From: Betaproteobacteria bacterium
Lineage (GTDB): Bacteria > Pseudomonadota > Gammaproteobacteria > Burkholderiales > SG8-39
Assembly: GCA_012274205.1 (NCBI GenBank)
Contig: JAAOZY010000276.1
Span: forward strand, 1-12,634
Length of the DNA: 12,634 nt
Direction: 5' to 3'
The notes beneath the pieces are model-generated. The model was not told where the DNA came from. It saw only the letters and a list, made by a program, of their open reading frames with translations, and ran no database searches. Below are positions 1-8,229 of the stretch, piece by piece; the first letter of the stretch is position 1; the number at the start of each line of letters is the position of its first letter. The position numbers were made by a program, and so were the translations under genes.

Positions 1-201
1 GTCGCGCTGATGCTTGAGCAGGTCCGGGTGCTCGCGCCGCATCAGCGCCGTGTCCTCCACGCACTTGCCCGGATTGGCGATGTCGATCACCGGCTTGGGC
101 ACCCGCTCGGCAGCCCCCGATAGCGCGGGCAGCAGCAGCGCGAGCAGGCACAGCGCGCGCCCCCCGCGCCCGGCACATGCCCGTATCGCCTCAACGTTCA
201 C
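1..201 (-). CDS. dsrJ: DsrJ, periplasmic multihaem cytochrome c of the DsrMKJOP complex (5' part only)
   Basis: The first 67 codons are present and the gene continues past the left edge. Translation begins at a GTG (199-201); an in-frame TGA lies two codons upstream, so no earlier start is possible. The N-terminus has a signal-anchor-like stretch (Arg-rich, then a Leu/Ala-rich core at about residues 16-31), as expected for an exported cytochrome. Residues 45-67 contain G-K-C-V-E-D-T and M-R-R-E-H followed by LLKHQRD, the conserved N-terminal signature of DsrJ. Cys47 corresponds to the cysteine studied as an unusual distal haem ligand (Cys46) in Allochromatium vinosum DsrJ. The CXXCH haem sites lie outside the window. 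The gene starts 17 bases after the second dsrL and is surely co-transcribed. DsrJ is the periplasmic partner of DsrM, DsrK, DsrO and DsrP; the last two presumably follow off the edge. Confidence 0.9.
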   Translation of the reverse strand, partial: MNVEAIRACAGRGGRALCLLALLLPALSGAAERVPKPVIDIANPGKCVEDTALMRREHPDLLKHQRD

Positions 202-218
202 TTCTCACTCCGTGCTCC

Positions 219-2174
219 CTACTCGCCCAGCCCCATCTTGATGTACCCGGTCGGACACACGTCGGCGCAGATGTGGCAGCCGATGCAGCGATCATAGTCG
301 GTATAGACGTAGCGTCCCATGGTGGACTGCGCCTTGGGCACTTTCTTGACCGCGATCTGCGGGCAGTAGACCACGCAGTTGTCGCATTCAAAACACTGTC
401 CGCAGCTCATGCAGCGCTTGGCTTCGGCCTGCGCCTGCGCCTCGGCCAGCGCGACTATGCGCTCGTCGAAATTGCCCAGCGCGGTTTCTTCCGTCAGCGT
501 GATGGTGTGGCGTTTGAGGCGCGGCGTGGCGGGGAAGTAGCCCAGGAACAGTTCTTCGTGCGGGATCACATGCCGGTCTGAGCGATTGTCGAAGTTGTGC
601 ACAGCCGCCTTGGAACGGTCGGTACCCCGGTCCGGTTCCACCCATTTCTCCAGCTTGACGCCCGTCTCCATCATCTTGCGCACCATGTCGAAATGATGGA
701 CATCGATCTTGGGGCGCTTCTCCAGCGCCTCATTGCGCAGGAACCGGTCGATGCCGTCGGCGGCGATCGAGCCGTGGCCGATTGCCGTGGTCAACAGATT
801 CGGCCGCACGATGTCGCCGCCGACGAACACGCCGGGCATGCCTGTGATCTGGTAGTTCTTATCCGCGCTCACCGCGCCTTTGCCGTTGTTGAATTCCTCG
901 AGACCGGTGAAATCCACCGCCTGGCCGATGGCCGAAACGAACAGGTCGCCCGGGATCTCCTCTTCGGTACCGGCGATGGGCTTGACTTCCAGCCTGCCGC
1001 TGACCATCTTCGCTTCGCACCGCGCCACGCGAAGCGCGGTGGCGCGACCGTCGGCACCGCACACCACCGAAACCGGAACCAGGCTGCCGCGGATGGTGAT
1101 GCCCTCGGCCGTGGCCTGCTCCACCTCGTGCTTGTTGGCCTGCATGCCGTCGATCGCGAATACCGAAGTGAGCACGACTTGCGCGCCCTGCCTTGCGGAA
1201 ACCTCGGCGACGTCATGCGCGGTATAGCTGGCGATGGCGCGCTCGGGCCGGTCCGCCTCATGGGCATGCAGGATATGGCCGAGGCGGCGTGACACCGTGA
1301 CCACGTCGATCGAGGTGTCGCCGCCGCCAACGACGACAACGCGCTTGCCGACGTGGCGCATGCGGCCGTCGTTGAACGCCTGCAGGAACGCGGTTGCCGT
1401 GACGATGTTGGGGGCATCGCTGCCCTGGCAGGGTAGCGGCCGGCCCGACTGCGCGCCCAGGCCGAGGAACACCGCGTCGAACCCGGCGCGGATCTGCTCC
1501 ATGGTGATATCGACGCCGACCTTGCATTCGAGCCGGGTTTCGATGCCCAGGTCGAGGATGCGCTGGATCTCGGCATCGAGTATTTTGCGCGGTGTGCGGA
1601 ATCCGGGAATGCCATAGCGCATCATGCCGCCGAGTTCCGCATGTTCATCGAAAACGGTTACCTCGTGGCCTTTGCGCGCAAGCTGATAGGCACAGGACAG
1701 CCCTGCCGGCCCGCCGCCGATCACTGCCACTTTGCGCCCGCTCGTTTCCGCCGGCTTGTCATAGGCGAAATTGCCGGCGATCGCGGCGTCGCCGAGGAAG
1801 TGCTCGACCGAGTTGATGCCGACGAAATCCTCGACCTCGTTGCGGTTGCATCCGGATTCGCACGGCGCCGGGCACACCCGCCCCATCACCGACGGGAACG
1901 GGTTGGCGCCAGCGAGACGCTTGAACGCGTATTCCTGCCAGCTCTGCCCGGCCGGCGGCTTCTCCACGCCGCGCACGATGTTCAGGTAGCCGCGGATATC
2001 CTCCCCCGCAGGGCAGCTGCCCTGGCAGGGCGGCGTCGCCTGGATGTAGGTCGGGCACTTGTGCGAATGGTCCGCATCGAAAATCTGTTCCTGCCAGCGC
2101 TTCCATTTTCCCTCGCCGTCCTTGAAACGGCGAAAAGTGAGCTTGGCGCTGTCTGATTCGGTGGTGCTCGACAC
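219..2174 (-). CDS. dsrL: Second DsrL-like iron-sulfur flavoprotein oxidoreductase (tandem paralogue, altered NAD(P)H site)
   Basis: The product is 651 residues, starting at a GTG with a GAGGAG ribosome site upstream. It is full length and collinear with the preceding dsrL. Seen: an N-terminal GltD-like iron-sulfur region with Cys40, 50, 54, 101, 105 and 109; an FAD Rossmann motif GGGPAG at 153-158; a second Rossmann motif GGGDTS at 283-288; and a C-terminal two-cluster ferredoxin domain (Cys594/597/600/604 and Cys630/633/636/640, with extra Cys588/591). DsrL proteins pass electrons between DsrAB and NAD(H). The odd feature is at 337-346: the YRR and MPA residues found in the neighbouring copy and in GltD-type enzymes are replaced by SVF and MQA. 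All iron-sulfur ligands and the FAD motif are kept, so the gene does not look like a decaying pseudogene. I infer changed pyridine-nucleotide preference or a different electron partner. It lies 73 bases after the first dsrL; that gap holds only a 5-bp GC hairpin at 2236-2248. Confidence 0.88.
   Translation of the reverse strand: MSSTTESDSAKLTFRRFKDGEGKWKRWQEQIFDADHSHKCPTYIQATPPCQGSCPAGEDIRGYLNIVRGVEKPPAGQSWQEYAFKRLAGANPFPSVMGRVCPAPCESGCNRNEVEDFVGINSVEHFLGDAAIAGNFAYDKPAETSGRKVAVIGGGPAGLSCAYQLARKGHEVTVFDEHAELGGMMRYGIPGFRTPRKILDAEIQRILDLGIETRLECKVGVDITMEQIRAGFDAVFLGLGAQSGRPLPCQGSDAPNIVTATAFLQAFNDGRMRHVGKRVVVVGGGDTSIDVVTVSRRLGHILHAHEADRPERAIASYTAHDVAEVSARQGAQVVLTSVFAIDGMQANKHEVEQATAEGITIRGSLVPVSVVCGADGRATALRVARCEAKMVSGRLEVKPIAGTEEEIPGDLFVSAIGQAVDFTGLEEFNNGKGAVSADKNYQITGMPGVFVGGDIVRPNLLTTAIGHGSIAADGIDRFLRNEALEKRPKIDVHHFDMVRKMMETGVKLEKWVEPDRGTDRSKAAVHNFDNRSDRHVIPHEELFLGYFPATPRLKRHTITLTEETALGNFDERIVALAEAQAQAEAKRCMSCGQCFECDNCVVYCPQIAVKKVPKAQSTMGRYVYTDYDRCIGCHICADVCPTGYIKMGLGE
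1797..1837. repeat. Direct repeat within second dsrL (partner at 3814-3854)
   Basis: This 41-base stretch is identical to 3814-3854 and has the same orientation. It encodes the conserved segment around V-E-D-F-V-G-I-N-S-V-E-H-F (about residues 113-126) of both DsrL proteins. Bases immediately outside differ. It is the longest exact match I found between the two copies, and the conservation continues imperfectly on both sides. Confidence 0.9.
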
Positions 2175-2247
2175 TGATAATGCTCCTCGATATTGCGTTA
2201 AATGAATTTACAGCGCTTCCATTGCCGGCCGGCGCGCGGCGTAGCCG

Positions 2248-4191
2248 CTATACCTCCAGCCCCATCTTGATGTAGCCGGTCGGACACACGTCCATGCAAA
2301 TGTGGCAGCCAACGCAGCGCTCGTAATCGGTGTAGACATAACGTCCGGTGGTCGCCTGCGCCTTGGGCACTTTTTTCACCGCCACCTGCGGACAATAGAC
2401 GATGCAGTTGTCGCACTCGAAGCACTGCCCGCAGCTCATGCAGCGCGTCGCCTCAGCTTTGGCCTGTGCTTCCGTGAGCGGGACAATGCGCTCCTCGAAA
2501 TTGCCCACCGCAGTCTCTGCGTCCAGTTCGACAATTTGGCGCACGTTGCGCGGCGTGCGCTGGAAATGTCCGAGGAACAGCTCCTCGTGCGTGACCACAT
2601 AGCGGTCGGAGCGGTTGTCGTAGTTGTGCACGGCGGCATTCGAGGCGTCGGTGCCCCGCAGCGGCTCGTGCACCTCCCCGATCTCGAGACCTGTTTCGAT
2701 CATCTTGCGCTCGAGGTCGAAATAGTGCACGTCGATCTTCGGCCGCTTCTCCAGCGCTTCGCCGCGCAGGTGGCGGTCGATGCCTTCGGCGGCGATCCAG
2801 GCGTGGCCGATGGCGGTGGTGAGCAGATGCGGACGCACGATGTCGCCGCCGGTAAACACGCCCGGCTTGCCGGCGAGCTGGTAGTTCTTGTCCGCGCTGA
2901 CCAGCCCGCGCTCGTTCTTGAATTCCTCCAGTCCGGTAAAGTCCACCGTCTGACCGAGGGCGGAGACGATCAGGTCGCAGGGGATGTCGAATTCGGATCC
3001 GGCCTGCGGCACCATTTTCTTGTTGACCCAGTCGACCTTGATCACGCGCAGCGCCACGGCGCGCCCATCCTGCGCGAGCACCGCCGCCACCGGAGCGACA
3101 CAGGTCATGATGCGCACGCCCTCGCGCGTAACCGCCTCGACCTCGTGTTTGGTGGCCGGCATTTCCGCCACGGTCCGGCGGTAGGCAATCAGCACCTCGG
3201 CGCCTTCCTGCTGTGCCGCCGTGGCTACGTCCTGTTCCATCTGGCCGAGCACCGGATCCCTGGGCGCCGCGTCCTCGGGATCGCGCGTGATATGGCCGAG
3301 CCGGCGCGCGACCGCGGCGACGTCCATGGCGGTATCGCCGCCACCCACCACCACCACCCGCTTGCCCACATGCTTGAGCCGGCCGTCATTGAACGCGCGC
3401 AGGAACGTGATGCCGTCTATGCAGTTCGGCGCCTCGCCGCCGGGAATCGGCAGCGGGCTGCCCGACTGGGCGCCGAGCCCGACGAATACGGCGTCGAAGT
3501 CGCGCCGCAGCGCCGCCAGCGTTACGTCCTTGCCTACCTGAGTTTTGAGGCGCACTTCCACGCCCATGTCGATGATGCGCTTGATCTCCCCGTCGAGCAC
3601 ATCGCGCGGCGTGCGATATCCGGGGATGCCGTAGCGCATCATGCCGCCCAGGTGTTCGTTCGAGTCGAAAATGGTGCAGGCATGGCCTTTGCGCCGCAGC
3701 TGGTAGGCACAGGCAAGCCCGGCCGGCCCGCCGCCGATGATCGCGACCTTCTTGCCGGTTTCATGCTCCGGCTTGGGGAAACCCAGGCCGTGCTCGAGCG
3801 CCCACTCGCCGATGAAGTGCTCGACCGAGTTGATGCCGACGAAATCCTCGACCTGGTTGCGGTTGCAGCCGGACTCGCACGGCGCCGGGCACACCCGTCC
3901 CATGACCGCCGGGAACGGATTCGCGTCGGTCATGCGCCGGAACGCATATTCCTGCCAGGCAACGCCCTTGGGCGGCTTCTCGATGCCGCGCACGATGTTG
4001 AGCCAGCCGCGAATATCCTCGCCCGAGGGGCAGCTTCCCTGGCAGGGCGGCACCGCCTGGATGTAGGTCGGGCACTTGTAGGAATGGTCGCCCTCGAAGA
4101 TCTTGTCCTGCCAGCGCTTCCATTTCTGTTCGCCTTCGCTGTAGCGGCGGAAGGTCAGATCGGTACTCAGATGTTCGGATGTCGTAGACAC
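2248..4191 (-). CDS. dsrL: DsrL, NAD(P)H:acceptor iron-sulfur flavoprotein partner of DsrAB
   Basis: The product is 647 residues and starts at GTG with a strong GAGGAGAGGA ribosome site, 22 bases after dsrK. DsrL is a cytoplasmic relative of the glutamate synthase small subunit (GltD) with a ferredoxin tail. In A. vinosum it links rDsrAB to NAD(H) and is essential for oxidation of stored sulfur. Seen here: N-terminal iron-sulfur cysteines 40, 50, 54, 101, 105 and 109; the FAD-binding motif GGGPAG at 153-158; the NAD(P)H Rossmann motif GGGDTA at 283-288; YRR at 337-339 followed by MPA at 344-346, the usual GltD-family nucleotide-binding signature; and a C-terminal double 4Fe-4S domain (Cys590/593/596/600 and Cys626/629/632/636, preceded by Cys584/587). 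All expected cofactor residues are intact, so this is the copy most likely to carry the canonical activity. A second, diverged copy follows directly downstream. Confidence 0.95.
   Translation of the reverse strand: MSTTSEHLSTDLTFRRYSEGEQKWKRWQDKIFEGDHSYKCPTYIQAVPPCQGSCPSGEDIRGWLNIVRGIEKPPKGVAWQEYAFRRMTDANPFPAVMGRVCPAPCESGCNRNQVEDFVGINSVEHFIGEWALEHGLGFPKPEHETGKKVAIIGGGPAGLACAYQLRRKGHACTIFDSNEHLGGMMRYGIPGYRTPRDVLDGEIKRIIDMGVEVRLKTQVGKDVTLAALRRDFDAVFVGLGAQSGSPLPIPGGEAPNCIDGITFLRAFNDGRLKHVGKRVVVVGGGDTAMDVAAVARRLGHITRDPEDAAPRDPVLGQMEQDVATAAQQEGAEVLIAYRRTVAEMPATKHEVEAVTREGVRIMTCVAPVAAVLAQDGRAVALRVIKVDWVNKKMVPQAGSEFDIPCDLIVSALGQTVDFTGLEEFKNERGLVSADKNYQLAGKPGVFTGGDIVRPHLLTTAIGHAWIAAEGIDRHLRGEALEKRPKIDVHYFDLERKMIETGLEIGEVHEPLRGTDASNAAVHNYDNRSDRYVVTHEELFLGHFQRTPRNVRQIVELDAETAVGNFEERIVPLTEAQAKAEATRCMSCGQCFECDNCIVYCPQVAVKKVPKAQATTGRYVYTDYERCVGCHICMDVCPTGYIKMGLEV
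3814..3854. repeat. Direct repeat within first dsrL (partner at 1797-1837)
   Basis: This is the second member of the 41-base exact direct repeat. The spacing between copies is 2017 bases, so recombination across them would yield one in-frame hybrid dsrL. Confidence 0.9.
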
Positions 4192-4213
4192 GATTCCTCT
4201 CCTCGCAGGTGCT

Positions 4214-5704
<1,491 letters not shown>

Positions 5705-5706
5705 GA

Positions 5707-6444
5707 TCAGCCTTTCGCCTTGTCCATCTCCGCCGCCCACGGGGCGAGGTGACGCTGCTCGCGCGGGTTATCGGCCTGGTTGCGTCCGGGACTGAAAAAC
5801 AGGCCAGGCGCATGCAGCAGCTTCGAGTAGGGAAATATCCCGATCAACAGCGCGACCAGAAACAGATGCAGGTACAGCAGGGGCTGGGCGGGCAGGGGCT
5901 GCCAGTCGAAATAGATCAGGCCGAGCGCGAACGCCTTCAAGTCAATGATGTCGGTATGCACGAGAAATTTCATCGACAGGCCGGACAGTGCAATAGCGAG
6001 GAGCAGCGCCAGCATCAGGTGATCCGAGGGCGTCGAAATGTAACGGATGCGCTCCACCAGAAAGCGCCGAGCCCACAGGGCTGCGAGTCCGGCGGCCATG
6101 GCGAGACCGCCATACATGCCGAAAGGCTGGATCCACACCACCCAAAACCACACCGGTTCGGTGAAATAGCGCAGATGGCGCGCGAGCACCAGCGCCAGCG
6201 CCACATGGAACATCCAGCCGAACAGCCAGATCCAGAGATTGGCCTTGAACAGGCTCTCGAACAGCGCTACTTCGCGCAGCATGCGCAGCACCACGCCGCC
6301 GGTGGTCGTCGGTGCCGGTGTGGTCGGAATCTTCAGCGGCGCGGGCGTGCGCGCGTAATCGCGGATGCGCCATGCGAGTCCAGCCGCGCCGAGCAGCGTG
6401 GCGGCGTAAAACAGCAGCGCGAAGAAAACGGTCGCCGCCGTCAT
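5707..6444 (-). CDS. dsrM: DsrM, NarI-like dihaem cytochrome b membrane subunit
   Basis: The product is 245 residues and starts at ATG with GAGG 5 bases upstream. It has about five hydrophobic segments (roughly residues 5-25, 68-90, 103-125, 142-162 and 187-207), matching the NarI/HdrE-type cytochrome b family to which DsrM belongs. Histidines that could ligate haem b are His80, His142, His193 and His211; which ones do so cannot be fixed from sequence alone. A Pro/Thr-rich loop at 33-48 separates helix 1 from the rest. DsrM is the quinone-interacting membrane anchor of DsrK. It is separated from dsrK by only 2 bases, so translation is probably coupled. The 88 bases between dsrC and dsrM contain a 6-bp GC inverted repeat (6458-6463 with 6469-6474) but no obvious promoter. 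Confidence 0.94.
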   Translation of the reverse strand: MTAATVFFALLFYAATLLGAAGLAWRIRDYARTPAPLKIPTTPAPTTTGGVVLRMLREVALFESLFKANLWIWLFGWMFHVALALVLARHLRYFTEPVWFWVVWIQPFGMYGGLAMAAGLAALWARRFLVERIRYISTPSDHLMLALLLAIALSGLSMKFLVHTDIIDLKAFALGLIYFDWQPLPAQPLLYLHLFLVALLIGIFPYSKLLHAPGLFFSPGRNQADNPREQRHLAPWAAEMDKAKG

Positions 6445-6532
6445 CGCACCCTCATTTCGGCGCGGACGGCGCCGGGAAGGCGTAAGAGCAGGCGTTCATG
6501 CCGAAAACCTCAGCCTCTTCCGCGCCCGCGCT

Positions 6533-6868
6533 TCAGATGCAGCCGGTCGGCTTGGGCAGGCCGGCGATCTTGCACGCCTGTTTCGCCGGTCCGTAGGGGA
6601 ACAATTCGTACAGGTACTGGCTATTGCCCTTTTCCGGTCCGAGTTTCTTGCCGATTGCCTTGGTGAGCACGCGCACCGCAGGAGCAATCTGGAACTCGTT
6701 GTAGTAATCACGCAGGAAATTGACGACTTCCCAATGGCTGGGGGTCATATCGATCTTCTCCCCCTCGGCGAGGAGCTTGCCGACGTCCTCGTTCCATTCG
6801 GCGAGGTTGACCAGATACCCCTCCTCGTCGACCTCATAGCTCTTGCCATTCACCTCGATAGCAGCCAT
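6533..6868 (-). CDS. dsrC: DsrC, sulfur carrier protein with two redox-active C-terminal cysteines
   Basis: The product is 111 residues, with an AAAGGAG ribosome site just before the ATG. The C-terminal arm is canonical for true DsrC: Cys99 (conserved CysB) and the penultimate Cys110 (CysA), spaced CX10C, within CKIAGLPKPTGC. These two cysteines carry the sulfur as persulfide or trisulfide between DsrEFH, DsrAB and DsrMK. TusE relatives usually keep only the last cysteine, so this copy is a functional DsrC. The N-terminal fold signatures GYLV and HWEVVNFLRDYY are clear. It lies between dsrH and dsrM as in other sulfur oxidisers. A possible pair of competing hairpins lies just upstream of its ribosome site (6884-6913). 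A second family member begins at 12468 on the other strand. Confidence 0.97.
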   Translation of the reverse strand: MAAIEVNGKSYEVDEEGYLVNLAEWNEDVGKLLAEGEKIDMTPSHWEVVNFLRDYYNEFQIAPAVRVLTKAIGKKLGPEKGNSQYLYELFPYGPAKQACKIAGLPKPTGCI

Positions 6869-6883
6869 ATGCGCTCCTTTGAA

Positions 6884-6913
6884 CTCATTTCAAAATGAGG
6901 GGTGATTCCCCTC
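6884..6913. repeat. Two overlapping, mutually exclusive inverted repeats upstream of dsrC
   Basis: Stem A pairs 6884-6890 with 6893-6899 (CTCATTT/AAATGAG; the 2-base loop is tight, so the end pair would open). Stem B pairs 6897-6902 with 6908-6913 (GAGGGG/CCCCTC, 5-base loop). They share 6897-6899, so both cannot form fully at once. In the dsrC transcript stem A would end about 9 bases before the AAAGGAG ribosome site. No U tract follows, so this is not a standard terminator. A role in stabilising or regulating dsrC mRNA is inferred. Confidence 0.6.
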
Positions 6914-6977
6914 GTGCTCCCCCAAAATTCCCGCGCGGCGGCGAAACCCGGCCACGCACTGCTCAAGCCCAAGCCTG

Positions 6978-7277
6978 CTACAGCCAGGACTGGCAGTTCT
7001 TGTGCTTCGTCACCAGTTCGACAAAACCCGCGTAGTCGGTCGTTTTCACACCGTCAGCAAGCGACTGCGCCATGCCGCGCGCCTCCAGATCGGGCGCAAG
7101 CACGTAGATCTCCAGACGCTCCGACGCGGCCCGCAGCTTGCCCTCGGCCGCATTGCCGCGCGTCGCGGCATATACCCCGTCCTCGATCAGCAGCACCGCC
7201 GCACCCGGCTGCGCGGCGGCGAGACAACTGTAGAGCGCATTGCGTTCCAGCGGCGACTTGTTGACGATATGCAGCAT
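6978..7277 (-). CDS. dsrH: DsrH, TusB-family subunit of the DsrEFH sulfurtransferase
   Basis: The product is 99 residues and begins MLHIVNKSP, the typical TusB/DsrH N-terminus. Cys18 (in NALYSCL) sits where the conserved DsrH cysteine (Cys20 in A. vinosum) is found, and the protein ends QSWL, close to the conserved C-terminal aromatic tail of the family. DsrH joins DsrE and DsrF in an alpha2beta2gamma2 cytoplasmic hexamer that relays sulfur from TusA to DsrC. A GGAAGGG ribosome site precedes the ATG. The gap to dsrF is 100 bases and contains a perfect hairpin (7310-7333); the gap to dsrC is 109 bases. Confidence 0.93.
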   Translation of the reverse strand: MLHIVNKSPLERNALYSCLAAAQPGAAVLLIEDGVYAATRGNAAEGKLRAASERLEIYVLAPDLEARGMAQSLADGVKTTDYAGFVELVTKHKNCQSWL

Positions 7278-7309
7278 GATTCGCTTGACCCTTCCAGCGT
7301 TCGTTTGTA

Positions 7310-7333
7310 TATGAGGGGAGACCTCCCCTCATA
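7310..7333. repeat. Perfect inverted repeat in the dsrF-dsrH gap
   Basis: Bases 7310-7320 (TATGAGGGGAG) are the exact reverse complement of 7323-7333. As RNA, about ten pairs would close a 4-base loop. There is no following T tract on either strand, so it is more likely an mRNA processing or stability element than a terminator. Its core GAGGGG/CCCCTC recurs at 6897-6913 and 11158-11174. Confidence 0.75.
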
Positions 7334-7377
7334 CTTCTCTGTATCGGGCGTTGCAAAATTTCATTTCGCAACGGGTT

Positions 7378-7749
7378 CTAAAAGCTGAGCAGGACGTCCT
7401 GCTCTTCCATGAGCTTGCCGATTTCGGCCGCGCTGAGCACTTCCACCGGCACGCACATGTCCTCCTGCGTCAGCCCGCGCGCCTCGAGCGCCTCCTTTTC
7501 CACGTACAGCTTGTTGACGTCGTAGTCATCGAGCGCGCGGTAGGTGGGCTGGAAATTCTTCACCTCTATGCCCTTGGTCTGGTGGCCCTTCTTCAGCTGG
7601 TACACGCCGTCGTCCATGAACGCCAGGCTCACATCCTGATCGAAGGCGGCGCCGATCAGCACCACCTCGAGCGATTCCAGCGCGTAGATCGTCCCGTACG
7701 GCGCCTTGCGGTTCACGTACATGATCTTCTTTACCGCCCCTTCAGTCAT
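7378..7749 (-). CDS. dsrF: DsrF, TusC-family subunit of the DsrEFH sulfurtransferase
   Basis: The product is 123 residues with a strong GGAGGAGAA ribosome site. It begins MTEGAVKKIMYVNRKAPYGT and continues with ALESLEVVLIGAAFDQDVSLAF and DDGVYQL, the standard DsrF/TusC motifs. The only cysteine is Cys99, well away from the DsrE active site position, in keeping with a mainly structural role for this subunit. The gene lies 22 bases after dsrE. Confidence 0.94.
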   Translation of the reverse strand: MTEGAVKKIMYVNRKAPYGTIYALESLEVVLIGAAFDQDVSLAFMDDGVYQLKKGHQTKGIEVKNFQPTYRALDDYDVNKLYVEKEALEARGLTQEDMCVPVEVLSAAEIGKLMEEQDVLLSF

Positions 7750-7771
7750 TGCGTTTCTCCTCCGTCGCTCA

Positions 7772-8131
7772 TCAGTCGCCGAACGTGACCAGGCGATCGG
7801 ACTGGATGCTGGTCTCTATCAGCTGGCCCAGCCCCGAAATGCGGAAGCCCGGCGCCAGATTCTCGTCCTTGATGCCGCGCCTCAGCGCCGCAGCCACGCA
7901 CACCACCAGATCGACCTTGCTGTCCGCCGCGAGCTTGGACCAGCGGTTCACGATGTTGCGGTCGTCCTGCGGCGGCTCGGTGAGCCGCGTCGCGTTGTTC
8001 ACGCCGTCGTGATAGAAGAACACGCGCTGGATCTGATGGCCCGCCTCCAGCGCCGCTTTGCAGAACTGATACGCGCTGTCGGACGCCTCGTGCGTGTACG
8101 GACCTTCGTTGACCAGGATGCCGAAATTCAT
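7772..8131 (-). CDS. dsrE: DsrE, catalytic TusD-family subunit of the DsrEFH sulfurtransferase
   Basis: The product is 119 residues. The ATG at 8129-8131 (MNFGILVNEGPY) is chosen because it matches the family N-terminus and has GGAAAG about 6 bases upstream; the frame is open far upstream into dsrB but that part is noise. Cys78 (LVVCVAAALRRG) occupies the position of the active-site Cys78 of A. vinosum DsrE, which carries persulfide. The Y-Q-F-C-K and FFYHDGV motifs are also typical. The protein takes sulfur from TusA-type donors and passes it to DsrC. It follows dsrB after a 98-base gap holding a long hairpin. Confidence 0.95.
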   Translation of the reverse strand: MNFGILVNEGPYTHEASDSAYQFCKAALEAGHQIQRVFFYHDGVNNATRLTEPPQDDRNIVNRWSKLAADSKVDLVVCVAAALRRGIKDENLAPGFRISGLGQLIETSIQSDRLVTFGD

Positions 8132-8164
8132 GCTTACTTTCCGAAACTCTGACGTGGGGGATAC

Positions 8165-8218
8165 ACAAGGGGGTCTGGGTGGGAAGGGAAGGTCCCACCC
8201 CTTCCCAGGCCCCCTTGT
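8165..8218. repeat. Large G-rich hairpin in the dsrB-dsrE gap
   Basis: Bases 8165-8177 pair with 8206-8218 (13 pairs including one T-G), and 8178-8184 (GGTGGGA) pair with 8193-8199 around an 8-base loop, leaving a 6-base bulge at 8200-8205. One arm is almost all G/A and the other C/T. It starts 11 bases after the dsrB stop and has no T tract. It is placed where dsrAB mRNA could be separated from, or protected relative to, the downstream genes. That function is an inference. Confidence 0.75.
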
Positions 8219-8229
8219 TCCAATTGCTC

